A DNA stretch of 64,000 bases from DASSQJ01 sp963730165 (GCA_963730165.1 CAVSQS010000005.1:434001-498000); one strand, 5' to 3'; shown: positions 27,499 through 36,291, counted from the stretch's first letter. Numbers and translations: made by a program. The notes: generated by a model from the letters alone, not told the origin.

Positions 27499-28389
27499 AT
27501 GGATGCCTTGGATGTCCTGGCGGTGACCGTCAGGCGCTGGTACGTGTTCCTGACCATCGTCCTGCTGTCGGTGTTCGCCGGTCTCGCGCTGGCCCAGGAC
27601 CGCACACCGACGTATGCGGCCACCGGCGACTTCGCCGTGATCTACCGCCCCGACTCCATCCTCAGGCCCGGCCAGCCCGACCCGCGGCAGCAGAACCCGA
27701 TGTCGAACAACGGGCTGCTCAAGGCGTCCATCGTCGCCGACCTCCGGTCGGCGCAGAGCCAGAAGGAGCTCGGCGCGGACGGCGTCGTCGGAACCGACCC
27801 GAGCACCGCGCCCGACGGCTCGAGCTTCGCACTCGTCACGGAGCGCAACTCCGACACCGTGACCGTCGAGGCCTACGGCGCCGACAAGGACCAGGTCGCG
27901 GCCGTGGTGCAGGGGGTCCTGGCTGCGGCCGCCGACCGGGCGACCGAGATCCAGGACCGGGTGGGAGCACCGGCTGACGGCCGGCTCACGACGTTCGTCA
28001 CGCTGCCGACGCAGGTGGTCCAGCTGCCCCCGGCATCGGGGACCAAGCTCCTCGTCGGCGTCGTGGGCGTGGGCGTCATCACCGGCGCGGCCCTCTCGCT
28101 CCTCGTCGACACCGCGCTTCGGAAGCGCCGGCTGCGCAGGGAGCAGACCGAGGCCGACGGCGAGGGCGAGGGCGAGGCCGCCGACGGCGGCGCGGCGGGC
28201 AACGGACAGGCTGCATCGGCCCCGCCGGTAGCGGGATCCGGGCCGTCCAAGCGCAAGCGCAAGGCACAGCGGCCCGCCGGGCCCGTGCAGCCCCAGGCGC
28301 GTCCGACGGCCGGTGGCGGCTCGACGGGTTCCGAACGCGAGCAGGGCGCCTCCGCAGGGGCCCGGTCGGGCACCTCCGCATCGCGCTGA
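27499..28389 (+). CDS. Wzz-like chain-length determinant protein without kinase domain
   Basis: A 296-residue membrane protein. An N-terminal membrane segment (WYVFLTIVLLSVFAGLALA) precedes an extracellular region of ~175 residues. A second membrane segment (LLVGVVGVGVITGAALSLLV) is followed by a basic/Ala-Gly cytoplasmic tail of ~90 disordered residues. This is the Wzz topology without a BY-kinase domain. It may pair with the polymerase that follows 13 nt downstream, while the kinase-fused Wzz at 14.9 kb could serve another step. A candidate -10 (TATGCT) lies ~40 nt upstream of the ATG. Confidence 0.75.
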   Translation: MDALDVLAVTVRRWYVFLTIVLLSVFAGLALAQDRTPTYAATGDFAVIYRPDSILRPGQPDPRQQNPMSNNGLLKASIVADLRSAQSQKELGADGVVGTDPSTAPDGSSFALVTERNSDTVTVEAYGADKDQVAAVVQGVLAAAADRATEIQDRVGAPADGRLTTFVTLPTQVVQLPPASGTKLLVGVVGVGVITGAALSLLVDTALRKRRLRREQTEADGEGEGEAADGGAAGNGQAASAPPVAGSGPSKRKRKAQRPAGPVQPQARPTAGGGSTGSEREQGASAGARSGTSASR

Positions 28390-28402
28390 TGACGGCGGCA
28401 CC

Positions 28403-29944
28403 ATGACCCAGGTGACCTCCCGCCGCGTCGGCGTCATCCTGCTCGTCGTCGCCGGCACCATCCTCGCCCTCGTCGCGATTCTCTCGCTCTCGCGCTACGC
28501 CCCGCCCGATGTGGCCCTCGCCGCCCTCGCCGTGGTCCTCGTGTGCCTCGTCGTCGCGATCGCGGGGCTCTGGATCCGGCGGACCGAGTCGGTGCTCACC
28601 ATCATCCTGCTGCTGCTCTTCCTCGTCCCGGAGAACTACGTCCTCGTCGGCCCCCTGCGGTCCGTGGGCAACCCGGCCGTCCTCGGCGGGCTCTTCGCGC
28701 TCGTGCTGTGGGTCTCGGGCCGGTTCCTCGGCAAGATCACCCCCCGGCCGATGCATCCCGCGCGCTGGACCGTGCTGCTCTTCCTCGTGGCCGCCGTCAC
28801 GGCCTTCGCCGCCGGGATGATGCGTCCCCTGACGCAGATCGAGTCCTCCGGGGCCAACCGCGTGCTCTTCCCCATCGCGGCCATGATCGGCGTGGCGCTG
28901 CTCGCGTGCGACACCCTGGTCGGCCGCCACCAGGTCGAGACCGTCCTGCAGCGACTGGTCTACATCGTCGGGGTGGCCGGGGTGATCGGCGCGATCGAGT
29001 TCTTCTTCGCCACGTTCAGCTACCGCACGCTCATGCGCCTGCCCGGCCTGACGACCAACACCGAGCTCATCGACGACACCCGGTCCGGGTTCCAGCGGGT
29101 GCTCGCGAGCGCCGCCCACCCGATCGAGTACTCGGTGGCGCTCGCCGCGACGGCGCCGCTGGCCCTGCACTTCGCCCTCAACGCGAGGTCGGTGGCCGCG
29201 CGGCGGGCGAGCTGGGTGGCCCTCATCGCGATCTGCGCGACGATGCCGATGACCGTCTCCCGGTCCGGGGTCGTCGGGATCGCCGTCGGGTTGGGGTGGT
29301 ACGCGCTCCACCTCAACAACCGGGCCAGACTGAACTTCGCCGTCCTGGCCCTCATCGGGCTGGCCCTCATGCGCGCGGCCATCCCGGGGCTGCTGGGAAC
29401 CCTGCGCAGCCTGCTGTTCGTCGGCCAGCAGGACCCCAGCATCGTCGGCCGCACGATCGACTACGCCAAGATCCCGGGGCTGATGGAGGGGCACCTGCTC
29501 GTGGGCCGCGGGCTCGGGACCTTCCAACCTGCCCAGTACTTCTTCCTCGACAACGCCTACCTGGGTGCGCTCCTCGAGGGCGGGCTGCTGGGCCTGGCCG
29601 CGCTCATCACCCTGTTCGTCGTCACCATGGGGCTGGCCCGGGGGGCCCGCCGGGTCTCCACCGAGCCGGCCGTCCGCAGCCTCGGGCAGGCGATCTCGGC
29701 CGCCGCGGCGACCCTGGCGGTGACCGCCCTGTTCTTCGACGAGATGGCCTTCAAGCAGACCGGTTTCCTCGCCTTCCTCCTGCTCGGCCTCGCCGGGGCC
29801 CTGTGGACGCGGGAGCGCGAGCAGGCCGAGGTCGAGGGTCGCACGGTCCGACGCCAGTGGACTGCGGCCGCGGCCGAGGCCGCGGCCGAGGCCGAGGCCG
29901 CGGCCGCGGCCGTGGACCGGATTCCCCAGTCAGCCGCCGGCTGA
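28403..29944 (+). CDS. O-antigen ligase/polymerase-like membrane protein (Wzy-like)
   Basis: A 513-residue polytopic protein with about 12 hydrophobic segments from residue 10 onward. The large outer loop region contains HPIEYSVALAATAPLALH and LLVGRGLGTFQPAQYFFLDN, the pattern in which O-antigen ligases/polymerases carry catalytic Arg/His. It should polymerise flipped repeat units outside the membrane. The C-terminal ~45 residues are an acidic Ala/Glu repeat. The ATG has only a weak Shine-Dalgarno, so coupling to the Wzz-like gene is probable. It converges on the beta-helix gene. Confidence 0.88.
   Translation: MTQVTSRRVGVILLVVAGTILALVAILSLSRYAPPDVALAALAVVLVCLVVAIAGLWIRRTESVLTIILLLLFLVPENYVLVGPLRSVGNPAVLGGLFALVLWVSGRFLGKITPRPMHPARWTVLLFLVAAVTAFAAGMMRPLTQIESSGANRVLFPIAAMIGVALLACDTLVGRHQVETVLQRLVYIVGVAGVIGAIEFFFATFSYRTLMRLPGLTTNTELIDDTRSGFQRVLASAAHPIEYSVALAATAPLALHFALNARSVAARRASWVALIAICATMPMTVSRSGVVGIAVGLGWYALHLNNRARLNFAVLALIGLALMRAAIPGLLGTLRSLLFVGQQDPSIVGRTIDYAKIPGLMEGHLLVGRGLGTFQPAQYFFLDNAYLGALLEGGLLGLAALITLFVVTMGLARGARRVSTEPAVRSLGQAISAAAATLAVTALFFDEMAFKQTGFLAFLLLGLAGALWTREREQAEVEGRTVRRQWTAAAAEAAAEAEAAAAAVDRIPQSAAG
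29866..29915 (+). repeat. GC-only low-complexity repeat encoding an Ala/Glu tail
   Basis: Iterations of GCGGCCGAGGCC and GCGGCCGCGG at the 3' end of the polymerase gene encode the AAAAEAAAEAEAAAAA tail. The stretch is a likely slippage site and length may vary between strains. Confidence 0.75.
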
Positions 29945-29970
29945 CCGGGGCGCCGAACTCGCGCGGTCGC

Positions 29971-31773
29971 TCACCCCTGGCCGCAGAGGTTCACCGGGGC
30001 ACCGGAGGAGTCCCACACGTTGCCGGAGCTGGTGAACCCTCCGGAGCCGGAGTTCTTGCCCAGGTAGCACGGCTTCCAGTGCAGGTCCCCGCCGATCCGG
30101 TTGTTGCGGATCGTCGTGCTGCGCGCATCGACCATGACCGAGAAGCCGAAGCCGTAGAGCCAGTTGCGCTCGACGACCACGTTGGTGTCGCCGCCGTTGG
30201 CCCACTCGAGGTAGATGGCGGCGTTGAACTGCGACCGGTACGGGCCCGGGTCGTACACCGAGCAGCTGATGTTGAGCCCGTTGACCCCCCGCACCTGGGT
30301 CCCGTCGTAGTGCGCGGTGTCGGGCACGTTCGGGTCGTGCACGTAGTTGTAGCGCAGGGTGACGTTGCTCGCCATCGAGCCACGGTCGGAGGTGACGTGG
30401 ATCCCGTCGCCCTTGGTGTAGCCGATGTTGGAGTACTCGACGAGGACCTTGGACGCGCTCGAGATGCCGATGCCCCGGGTTGTCACGTGGCTGATCGTGA
30501 CGTTGTCACCGATCACGAGCAGGTAGCCGTTGACCTGCACGTTGCGCACGGTCACGTTGTCACCGCGCACCTCGAGCTCCGCGACGTTGACGTTCGAGAG
30601 CGTCTGACCGGACTTCAGTACGGTGGTCGAGGAGTTCTTGCGCGAGCCCGTGGCGCCGGTGTTCGACGCCGACGGCTTGATCGCGCACCCGGAGATCGGC
30701 GCCGAGCCCGTGGAGCCGCCGCCGGAGCTCGAGGAGGGGCGGCTCGTCGTGCTCGACGAGGGACGGCTGGTCGAGGTCGTGCCCTTCGACGAGCTCGTCG
30801 TCCGGGAGCTGCTCGACGACGGGCTCGCGGCCTTGGTCTTGGTCGCGGCCTTGGTCTTCGTGGGGGTCGACGTCGGCGAGGGGGTCGACGTCGGCGAGGC
30901 CGTCGCCGCGACGCACGGCTCGACGGGGGACCCGTCACTCATCGAGTTCGCCTCCTGCACCAGGTCCCCTGTCCCGGTGTTCTGGCACAGCCGGTCGCCG
31001 GACTCCGCCGTGAAGACGTTGTTCTTCAGGGTCAGCTGGCTGGCATCGGTGACCACGGTGTAGCCGGTCCCGCCCCCGAGCCAGCTGTTCTCGACGACGA
31101 CCTCGGGAGCGCTGCTCCCCGCGCCGTCGAAGGCCAGCACGCTCTCACCCTGTCCGTCGAGGTCGTAGCTGGAGCACTGGATCGAGACGGTCGCCGCTCC
31201 GGTGACCACCGTCCCCGCCGGAGGCGTCGTGCCGACTGCGGACGGGTCGTGGACGTAGTTCCCGGCCAGGACGACGCCGGTCGGGGCGTCACCCCCCTCG
31301 GCCGCACGGACGGTGATGGCGGTCCCTCCACCGGAGAGGTCGGAGTCACGGACCGTGACGTCGTTCGCCCCGGAGATCACGACACTCTGCGCGGTCACGT
31401 GGTCGAGCACGACGTCGTCGGCCTCGACCGTGACGACACCGGCGACCTCGACGTCCCGCAGGACCGCGCCCACCCCCGTCACCTTCAGCGGCCCGGGCAC
31501 CGACACCTTCTCGAGCGTTCCCCCGGCAGCGGACAGGTCGGTGGTCGGGTCGGTCTTCTCGACCCCCCTCGCACCGGTCGAGCTCGCGTCGGGCCGTGCC
31601 GAGCACTGCTCGGCTGCGCTCACCGCCGTCTTCGGCTCGTTCGAACGCAGCCCGGCGAAGGCCCAGCCACCAACGGCGAGCACGAGGGCCACGCCGATGG
31701 CAAGGACCAGCAGTCTGCGCCGCGGCGAGGAGCTGCGGTGTGACGGGGACGAGGACGGGGAGGGTTGCTGCAT
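29971..31773 (-). CDS. Secreted/anchored protein with two duplicated beta-helix domains
   Basis: A 600-residue exported protein. Residues 1-20 are basic and Ser-rich, residues 21-41 form a signal anchor, and two right-handed beta-helix (pectin-lyase-like) halves follow. The halves are internal duplicates: CSARPDASSTGARG (57-70) matches CAIKPSASNTGATG (363-376), and both contain NYVHDP and end at a Cys. A Ser/Thr/Lys/Pro linker (about 291-355) joins them. GGAG precedes the ATG by ~10 nt. The fold binds or cleaves polysaccharide, so a role in trimming, epimerising or anchoring the locus's polymer is plausible. No catalytic residues can be assigned. Confidence 0.82.
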   Translation of the reverse strand: MQQPSPSSSPSHRSSSPRRRLLVLAIGVALVLAVGGWAFAGLRSNEPKTAVSAAEQCSARPDASSTGARGVEKTDPTTDLSAAGGTLEKVSVPGPLKVTGVGAVLRDVEVAGVVTVEADDVVLDHVTAQSVVISGANDVTVRDSDLSGGGTAITVRAAEGGDAPTGVVLAGNYVHDPSAVGTTPPAGTVVTGAATVSIQCSSYDLDGQGESVLAFDGAGSSAPEVVVENSWLGGGTGYTVVTDASQLTLKNNVFTAESGDRLCQNTGTGDLVQEANSMSDGSPVEPCVAATASPTSTPSPTSTPTKTKAATKTKAASPSSSSSRTTSSSKGTTSTSRPSSSTTSRPSSSSGGGSTGSAPISGCAIKPSASNTGATGSRKNSSTTVLKSGQTLSNVNVAELEVRGDNVTVRNVQVNGYLLVIGDNVTISHVTTRGIGISSASKVLVEYSNIGYTKGDGIHVTSDRGSMASNVTLRYNYVHDPNVPDTAHYDGTQVRGVNGLNISCSVYDPGPYRSQFNAAIYLEWANGGDTNVVVERNWLYGFGFSVMVDARSTTIRNNRIGGDLHWKPCYLGKNSGSGGFTSSGNVWDSSGAPVNLCGQG

Positions 31774-32042
31774 GGGTCACGGGCTCCAATGTGTTCGGTC
31801 GGGCACGGCCTGCGGATGTCGACCGACGACTGTCGCCGCACGCTCGAGCCGACCCCCCGACGAACCTGCGACTTCGCGAGGCTGGTCACGGCAGTGGAGC
31901 GGCGTCGTCATCCGGAATCGGTATCGAAGCGGCCCTCACACCACCGCCGGTGGATACCCATGCCCATGCCCCAGTGTGCAAGAGCCGAGGGCCGGGGTCA
32001 AAACTGCGGGGATCCTCGGCGCGCTCGGCCCTCAGGATCACC

Positions 32043-32885
32043 TCAGGCGCGGCTGCCCTCGTCGCGCAGCCAGGACGCCCGCCGCCGGAGCCGTCCCGCT
32101 CCGCGCGAGACGACGGTGAGGGCGAGGAAGACGAGCGCGTCGACGGACCGGGCCGGGTCCTGGCGGACGATCCTCGCGACGTCCGAGACCGACGTGCCCG
32201 CCGGCGCGTGCCCCCCCTCACCGGGGCCCCGCGCGGCCCGCCTGAGCTGGCGGTTCCCCTGCGCGGCCCGGATCCGGCGCCGGACGAGGTCGGCGGTCGT
32301 CCGGGGACCGTGGACCACCGAGGTGACCCCCTCGGCGACGGCCCGCTCGCCGTCCGCGAACCTCGTGTGGAACCACAGGTCGTCGCCGAGCACCTCGGGG
32401 CGGGCGAGGAGGCGTGCGCCCCCCTCGGCCCCGACCCCGAGGACCCCCCGGCCGTAGAGCCCGTCACGCACCGCCGGCAATCGCTCCCAGATCCGGTAGT
32501 AGGACCGGACCAGCCTGCTCGACGCACTGAGGTCGAGATGTCGCCCGGGCGACACGGCGAGCACGCCACCACCGAGGGCGTCGGCCAGCCGTCGGACGTC
32601 GTGACCGGTCACGACGATGTCGGCGTCGACGTAGAAGCGGGGGTAGGCGTCGCCGGCGAGCCGGTCCCCCTCGAGCAGCGCCAGGTGCTTCGACCCGGTG
32701 GCCAGCTCGGCCACCCGGGCGCCGAGCGGGTGCTCACGGGCGATGCGTGCCGTGTCGTCCGTGCAGCCGTTGCACACGACGACGACGTCGAGGTCGGCGT
32801 CCGCCGGTGCGTCGGTGAGCGCGTCGAGGAGCCGCCCGATGACGGCCGCCTCGTTGTACGCGGGGATCACCACGGTCGCGCCCAT
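32043..32885 (-). CDS. Glycosyltransferase family 2
   Basis: A 280-residue GT-A enzyme: ATVVIPAYNEAAVIGRLLDAL, VVVVCNGCTDDTARIA, and RFYVDADIVVTGHDV with a DAD metal motif. The CNGCTDDT variant differs from the DDGSxDGT of the other GT2 proteins, pointing to a different subgroup (dolichyl-phosphate-mannose-synthase-like sequences often read CNGSTD). The basic C-terminal end (RGAGRLRRRASWLRDEGSR) could contact membrane. The ATG at 32885 places the first strand at the N-terminus. It is the last gene of the large polysaccharide block before pth. Confidence 0.86.
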   Translation of the reverse strand: MGATVVIPAYNEAAVIGRLLDALTDAPADADLDVVVVCNGCTDDTARIAREHPLGARVAELATGSKHLALLEGDRLAGDAYPRFYVDADIVVTGHDVRRLADALGGGVLAVSPGRHLDLSASSRLVRSYYRIWERLPAVRDGLYGRGVLGVGAEGGARLLARPEVLGDDLWFHTRFADGERAVAEGVTSVVHGPRTTADLVRRRIRAAQGNRQLRRAARGPGEGGHAPAGTSVSDVARIVRQDPARSVDALVFLALTVVSRGAGRLRRRASWLRDEGSRA

Positions 32886-33000
32886 GCCGTCAGACCACCT
32901 CCAGCGCTCGCGGCACCGCCCCCCGGCCGTCGGGGAGCGATCCGGAGTCGCGACGCCCCGCCGTGCGACCGGGTGGGGACGGACCGACTCCCGACGTAGG

Positions 33001-33612
33001 TTAGCGAGGGGCGTGGACGCGCTGCTGGGCGTCGAGCAGACCGAGCGTGACGAGCTCCTCCACCGCGTCGGCCGCGTCCGCGACGAGGAAGGGCAGCTCC
33101 TTGCGCTCGGCCGGGGAGAAGTCGCGCAGGACGTAGTCGGCCGGGTCCATCCGGCCCGGCGGCCGTCCGATGCCGACGCGCACGCGCACGTAGTCTCGTG
33201 TCCCGAGGGCCGAGCTGATCGAACGCAGCCCGTTGTGGCCGCCTTCCCCGCCACCCCGCTTGAGCCGCACCACCCCGGCGTCGATGTCGAGCTCGTCGTG
33301 GACGACGACGACGCGCTCCGCCGGCACGGAGTAGAAGCGCACCAGCGCGGCGACCGGCCCGCCCGACTCGTTCATGTACGACGTGGGGACGGCGAGGACG
33401 GCGGCGGGCCCGGGGGCGCCACCGGGGCCGGTACCGACCCGGACCTGCGCGGCGCTCGCCCGGGCTTTGTGCGTCCGCAGCGTCGAGCCGGTCCGGTCGG
33501 CGAGCTCCGCGACCACCATGGCGCCGACGTTGTGGCGGTTGCCCGCGTAGCGCGGGCCGGGGTTCCCGAGCCCGACGACGAGCCACGGTCCGGTGTCGGT
33601 CACGCGGAGCAT
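33001..33612 (-). CDS. pth: Peptidyl-tRNA hydrolase
   Basis: A 203-residue Pth. It frees peptide from peptidyl-tRNA that drops off the ribosome. WLVVGLGNPGPRYAGNRHNVG holds the catalytic His (~residue 27), PTSYMNESGG the Asn that binds tRNA, VVHDELDID the catalytic Asp, and GGGEGGHNGLRS the substrate loop. It lies 43 nt downstream of rplY on the same strand, the standard actinobacterial pair. Confidence 0.96.
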   Translation of the reverse strand: MLRVTDTGPWLVVGLGNPGPRYAGNRHNVGAMVVAELADRTGSTLRTHKARASAAQVRVGTGPGGAPGPAAVLAVPTSYMNESGGPVAALVRFYSVPAERVVVVHDELDIDAGVVRLKRGGGEGGHNGLRSISSALGTRDYVRVRVGIGRPPGRMDPADYVLRDFSPAERKELPFLVADAADAVEELVTLGLLDAQQRVHAPR

Positions 33613-33655
33613 GATGCCACCTCCCCACGGGCCCCGTCGCGACAGGGCGAGTGGG

Positions 33656-34327
33656 TCAGGCCTGCTCGCCGGACTCCTCGTCCGCCGCCTGCGCCTCGGC
33701 GTCCGCGGGCTCCTCCTCCGACTCCTCGCGCTCGATGCCGGCCTCGGCCTCGGCGCCCTCGAGGTCGGCCTCGAGGTCCTCCTGCGACTGCTGCTGCGTC
33801 ACGTTGACGACGAGCCACTCCGGGTCGGTGAGGAGCACGGCGCCCTCGGGAAGGGTGACGCCACCGGCGAGGATCTGCGTCCCCGCCTCGGCGCCCTCGA
33901 CCGACACGGTCACCCACTCCGGGATGTTCGTCGCCTCGACCTCGAGCTGGAGGGTGGCCATCGACGTCGTGACGACGGTCTCGGCGGCCGCCTCACCCTC
34001 GACGTGGACGCCGACCTCGACCGTGACCTTCTCACCCTTGCGGACGACGACGAGGTCGACGTGCTCGATGATCGGCTTGATCGGGTCGCGCTGGACGTCC
34101 TTGGCGAGCGCCATGTGCTCGGTGCCGTCGATGACGAGGGTGAGCAGGGCGTTGGTGTGCTTGAGCGCGAGCATCGCCTCGTGGCCCGGAAGGGTGATGT
34201 GGACCGGTGCGGTGCCGTGGCCGTACATGACGGCGGGGATCTTGTCGGCGCGGCGGATCTTGCGCGCGGCGCCCTTGCCGAACTGGGTGCGCTGTTCGGC
34301 GACGAGCCGGTTGACCTCGGTGGACAC
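33656..34327 (-). CDS. rplY: 50S ribosomal protein L25/general stress protein Ctc
   Basis: A 223-residue long-form L25 (TL5/CTC type) that binds 5S rRNA. The N-terminal 5S-binding domain contains GKGAARKIRRADKIPAVMYG. The beta-rich CTC domain follows (DPIKPIIEHVDLVVVRKGEKVTV), and an acidic tail of ~40 residues (EEPADAEAQAADEESGEQA) ends the protein. The GTG has AGGAG 6 nt upstream. The gene has a promoter and structured leader of ~200 nt and precedes pth. Confidence 0.95.
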   Translation of the reverse strand: MSTEVNRLVAEQRTQFGKGAARKIRRADKIPAVMYGHGTAPVHITLPGHEAMLALKHTNALLTLVIDGTEHMALAKDVQRDPIKPIIEHVDLVVVRKGEKVTVEVGVHVEGEAAAETVVTTSMATLQLEVEATNIPEWVTVSVEGAEAGTQILAGGVTLPEGAVLLTDPEWLVVNVTQQQSQEDLEADLEGAEAEAGIEREESEEEPADAEAQAADEESGEQA

Positions 34328-34463
34328 GAGAACTCCTGGGGTGCTTCGGGGGACGGACGTGTGTGGTGGTCCTCGACGCGGGACGTGGCACCGAACCGGC
34401 GCGCGAACGACCCGCGGAGCCCACAGGGCGCGCGTGCCGCCAGCGTCGATCACGGATGCGTCG

Positions 34464-34506
34464 CGGTCCGTACGGACCGGGTGCGCCGGACATCCTCGTC
34501 CGGTGC
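34464..34506 (-). promoter_or_regulatory. Structured 5' leader of rplY: perfect palindrome plus hairpin
   Basis: A perfect 16-bp palindrome (CGGTCCGTACGGACCG, 34464-34479) lies next to an inverted repeat with arms 34483-34491 and 34498-34506 (8 of 9 paired, 6-nt loop). Both fall between the candidate promoter and the rplY start, so they would be transcribed. They could be an operator, an attenuator or a protein-binding leader. The function is not demonstrable here. Confidence 0.5.
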
Positions 34507-34533
34507 GACGTCCCTCGCCGAGGCAACCACCCG

Positions 34534-34562
34534 AGTCTAGGCGACGCGCGCGGGAACGTCGA
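34534..34562 (-). promoter_or_regulatory. Candidate sigma-70-type promoter for rplY-pth
   Basis: On the minus strand TCGACG (34562-34557) and TAGACT (34539-34534) are separated by 17 nt, reasonable -35 and -10 hexamers. They lie ~200 nt upstream of the rplY GTG in an otherwise very GC-rich 290-bp non-coding interval. Confidence 0.45.
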
Positions 34563-34617
34563 AATCGGGAGGCGACCGGTCACCGCGACGTGGCCACTGC
34601 CCCCGACGAGACGACCC

Positions 34618-35610
34618 CTATGGGCCAGGAGCCGGTTCGAGCGACGGCTCGGGAGCCAGGTCCGAGGTCGGCACCACCAGGCCGCGGCGCCGGGCGTCGG
34701 CGCGCTCCCCCAGCCGCACGACGACGATCCCGGCGAGGATGACGATGCCGCCGACCAGCTGCCACGGGCCCGGGAGCTCGCCGAGGACGAGCCAGGCGAA
34801 GAGCACGGCGAACAGCACCTCGGTGAGGCCGACGAACGAGGCCAACGTCGAGCCGAGGTGGCGCGCGCCGAGCACCCCGAGCACGTAGGCGACGGCCGCC
34901 GCGACGACGACGAGCTCGGCGAGGGCGAGCCAGGCCGGTACCTCCACGGACGCCACGAGGACGCGCGGCGCGCCGATGTGCATCGGGACGACGCCGGTGG
35001 CACCGAGGGCGGCCAGGACGAGACCTCCGGCGGTGAGGCCGAGCCCGGCGAAGGACATGGGCGGCAGGGACGTCTCCCGGGTGGCGAGCACGTAGTGGCC
35101 GGCGAGACCCGTCGCCGCGAGCAGGCCCCAGGCGACGCCGACGAGGTCGGGCGTGCTCTGCCCGGTGACGTCGAGGACGAGGACCAGCCCGACGACAGCG
35201 AGCACGACGCCGACGCCGGTGAGACGGTGGGGGGCCCGGCGGGTGAGCAGCCACACCCAGAGGACGACGAGGACGATCCCGAGGTACTCGATGAGGAGGG
35301 CCACGCCGACCGTGAGACGCTCGACGGCCTGGAAGTACCCGAGCTGGGCCGCGGCGACGGCGAGGCAGCCGTAGGCCGCCGCGAGCGGCAGCTCACGAGC
35401 CAGGGCCCGCAGGTCGTGGCGGGCCGACCACAGGGCCACCGGCAGCAGCATCGCCGCGGCTCCCGCGATCCGGACCAGCACGACCGCGCCCGGCGTCCAG
35501 CCCGCCTCGATGAGCGCCTTGGCGAAGGGGCCCGACGTGCCGAAGGCGGCGCTGGAGAGCAGGAGCGCGAGCAGACCCACCCCGACGTGCCGACGGACCG
35601 TCTCGACCAT
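34618..35610 (-). CDS. EamA/RhaT family (DMT) transporter
   Basis: A 330-residue permease with ten hydrophobic segments arranged as two EamA repeats (LLALLLSSAAFGTSGPFAKAL opens the first, GVAWGLLAATGLAGHYVLA the second). DMT carriers export amino acids, nucleosides or other metabolites; specificity is not readable. ATG 35610 is chosen because GAAGGGGG lies 6 nt upstream and the first membrane helix follows. A longer frame to 35697 would run into the divergent promoter. The C-terminus (PEPSLEPAPGP) is Pro/Glu-rich. It is divergent from the CGNR regulator. Confidence 0.9.
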   Translation of the reverse strand: MVETVRRHVGVGLLALLLSSAAFGTSGPFAKALIEAGWTPGAVVLVRIAGAAAMLLPVALWSARHDLRALARELPLAAAYGCLAVAAAQLGYFQAVERLTVGVALLIEYLGIVLVVLWVWLLTRRAPHRLTGVGVVLAVVGLVLVLDVTGQSTPDLVGVAWGLLAATGLAGHYVLATRETSLPPMSFAGLGLTAGGLVLAALGATGVVPMHIGAPRVLVASVEVPAWLALAELVVVAAAVAYVLGVLGARHLGSTLASFVGLTEVLFAVLFAWLVLGELPGPWQLVGGIVILAGIVVVRLGERADARRRGLVVPTSDLAPEPSLEPAPGP

Positions 35611-35729
35611 CCCGAACCCCCTTCCGGGACGGACCTCGTCGCGGCCGCGACGCGCCGGCGGCCATCGATGTAAGGAGCCAACTGTTAGATTGGTCATGAC
35701 AGTACGGCCCGTCCGTGTCAGGAGTCAAG

Positions 35730-36284
35730 ATGGTTTTCACCCATGACACCGACCTCGTGCTGCGACATGCCGCGGCCCTGGTCAACACCGCCCCTGGTCA
35801 CGGGACGTCGGGCGAGGAGGACCTCCCGGACGTCGCGGCCGTCCTCGGCTGGATGGCCGAGTGGCACTGGAGCGGTGGGCGGCCGAGCACCCACCGGGAG
35901 GTCGTCGACCTCCACGCCGTCCGCGAGCGGATCCACCGCCTGTGGTCGGCACCGCTCGAGCAACAGGTGGCCGAGGTCAACGACCTCCTCGCGGCAGGAG
36001 GGGCCCGTCCCCGGCTCGTGGAGCACGACGACCAGGGGTGGCACATCCACGCGACGGACGACGAGGCCCCCTTCGCCGACCGCGTCGCGGTCGAGGCGGC
36101 GATGGCGATGGTCGACGTCATCCGCGCCGGGGAGCGCGAGCGCCTCAGCGTGTGCACCGCCGAGGACTGCGACGACGTCTACGTCGACCTCTCCCGCAAC
36201 CGGTCGCGGAAGTTCTGCGGGGGGACGTGCGGTACGCGCGCCAACGTCGCCGCCTACCGCGCCCGGAAGGCGGGCGGCGGCTGA
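35730..36284 (+). CDS. CGNR zinc-finger domain transcriptional regulator (CGTR variant)
   Basis: A 184-residue protein with an ABATE-like N-terminal domain (ligand-sensing, stress-response type) and a C-terminal CGNR-type zinc finger: CTAEDCDDVYVDLSRN, then RKFCGGTCGTRANVAAYRA. The four Cys are present but the family's Asn in CGNR is Thr here (CGTR). ATG 35730 has AGGAG 5 nt upstream. The divergent arrangement with the EamA transporter, 119 bp apart, suggests it regulates that transporter. It converges with prs, 7 nt between stops. Confidence 0.88.
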   Translation: MVFTHDTDLVLRHAAALVNTAPGHGTSGEEDLPDVAAVLGWMAEWHWSGGRPSTHREVVDLHAVRERIHRLWSAPLEQQVAEVNDLLAAGGARPRLVEHDDQGWHIHATDDEAPFADRVAVEAAMAMVDVIRAGERERLSVCTAEDCDDVYVDLSRNRSRKFCGGTCGTRANVAAYRARKAGGG

Positions 36285-36291
36285 GCGGCGG

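Noticed and set aside
29866..29915. Possible CRISPR or tandem repeat array
   Set aside because: It is a continuous low-complexity Ala/Glu coding repeat without spacers. No CRISPR array or cas gene was seen anywhere in the window.
28543..31743. Open frame of over 1000 codons on the plus strand across the polymerase and beta-helix genes
   Set aside because: Arg/Pro-rich composition without domains; it crosses two well-supported genes in other frames and is a high-GC shadow.
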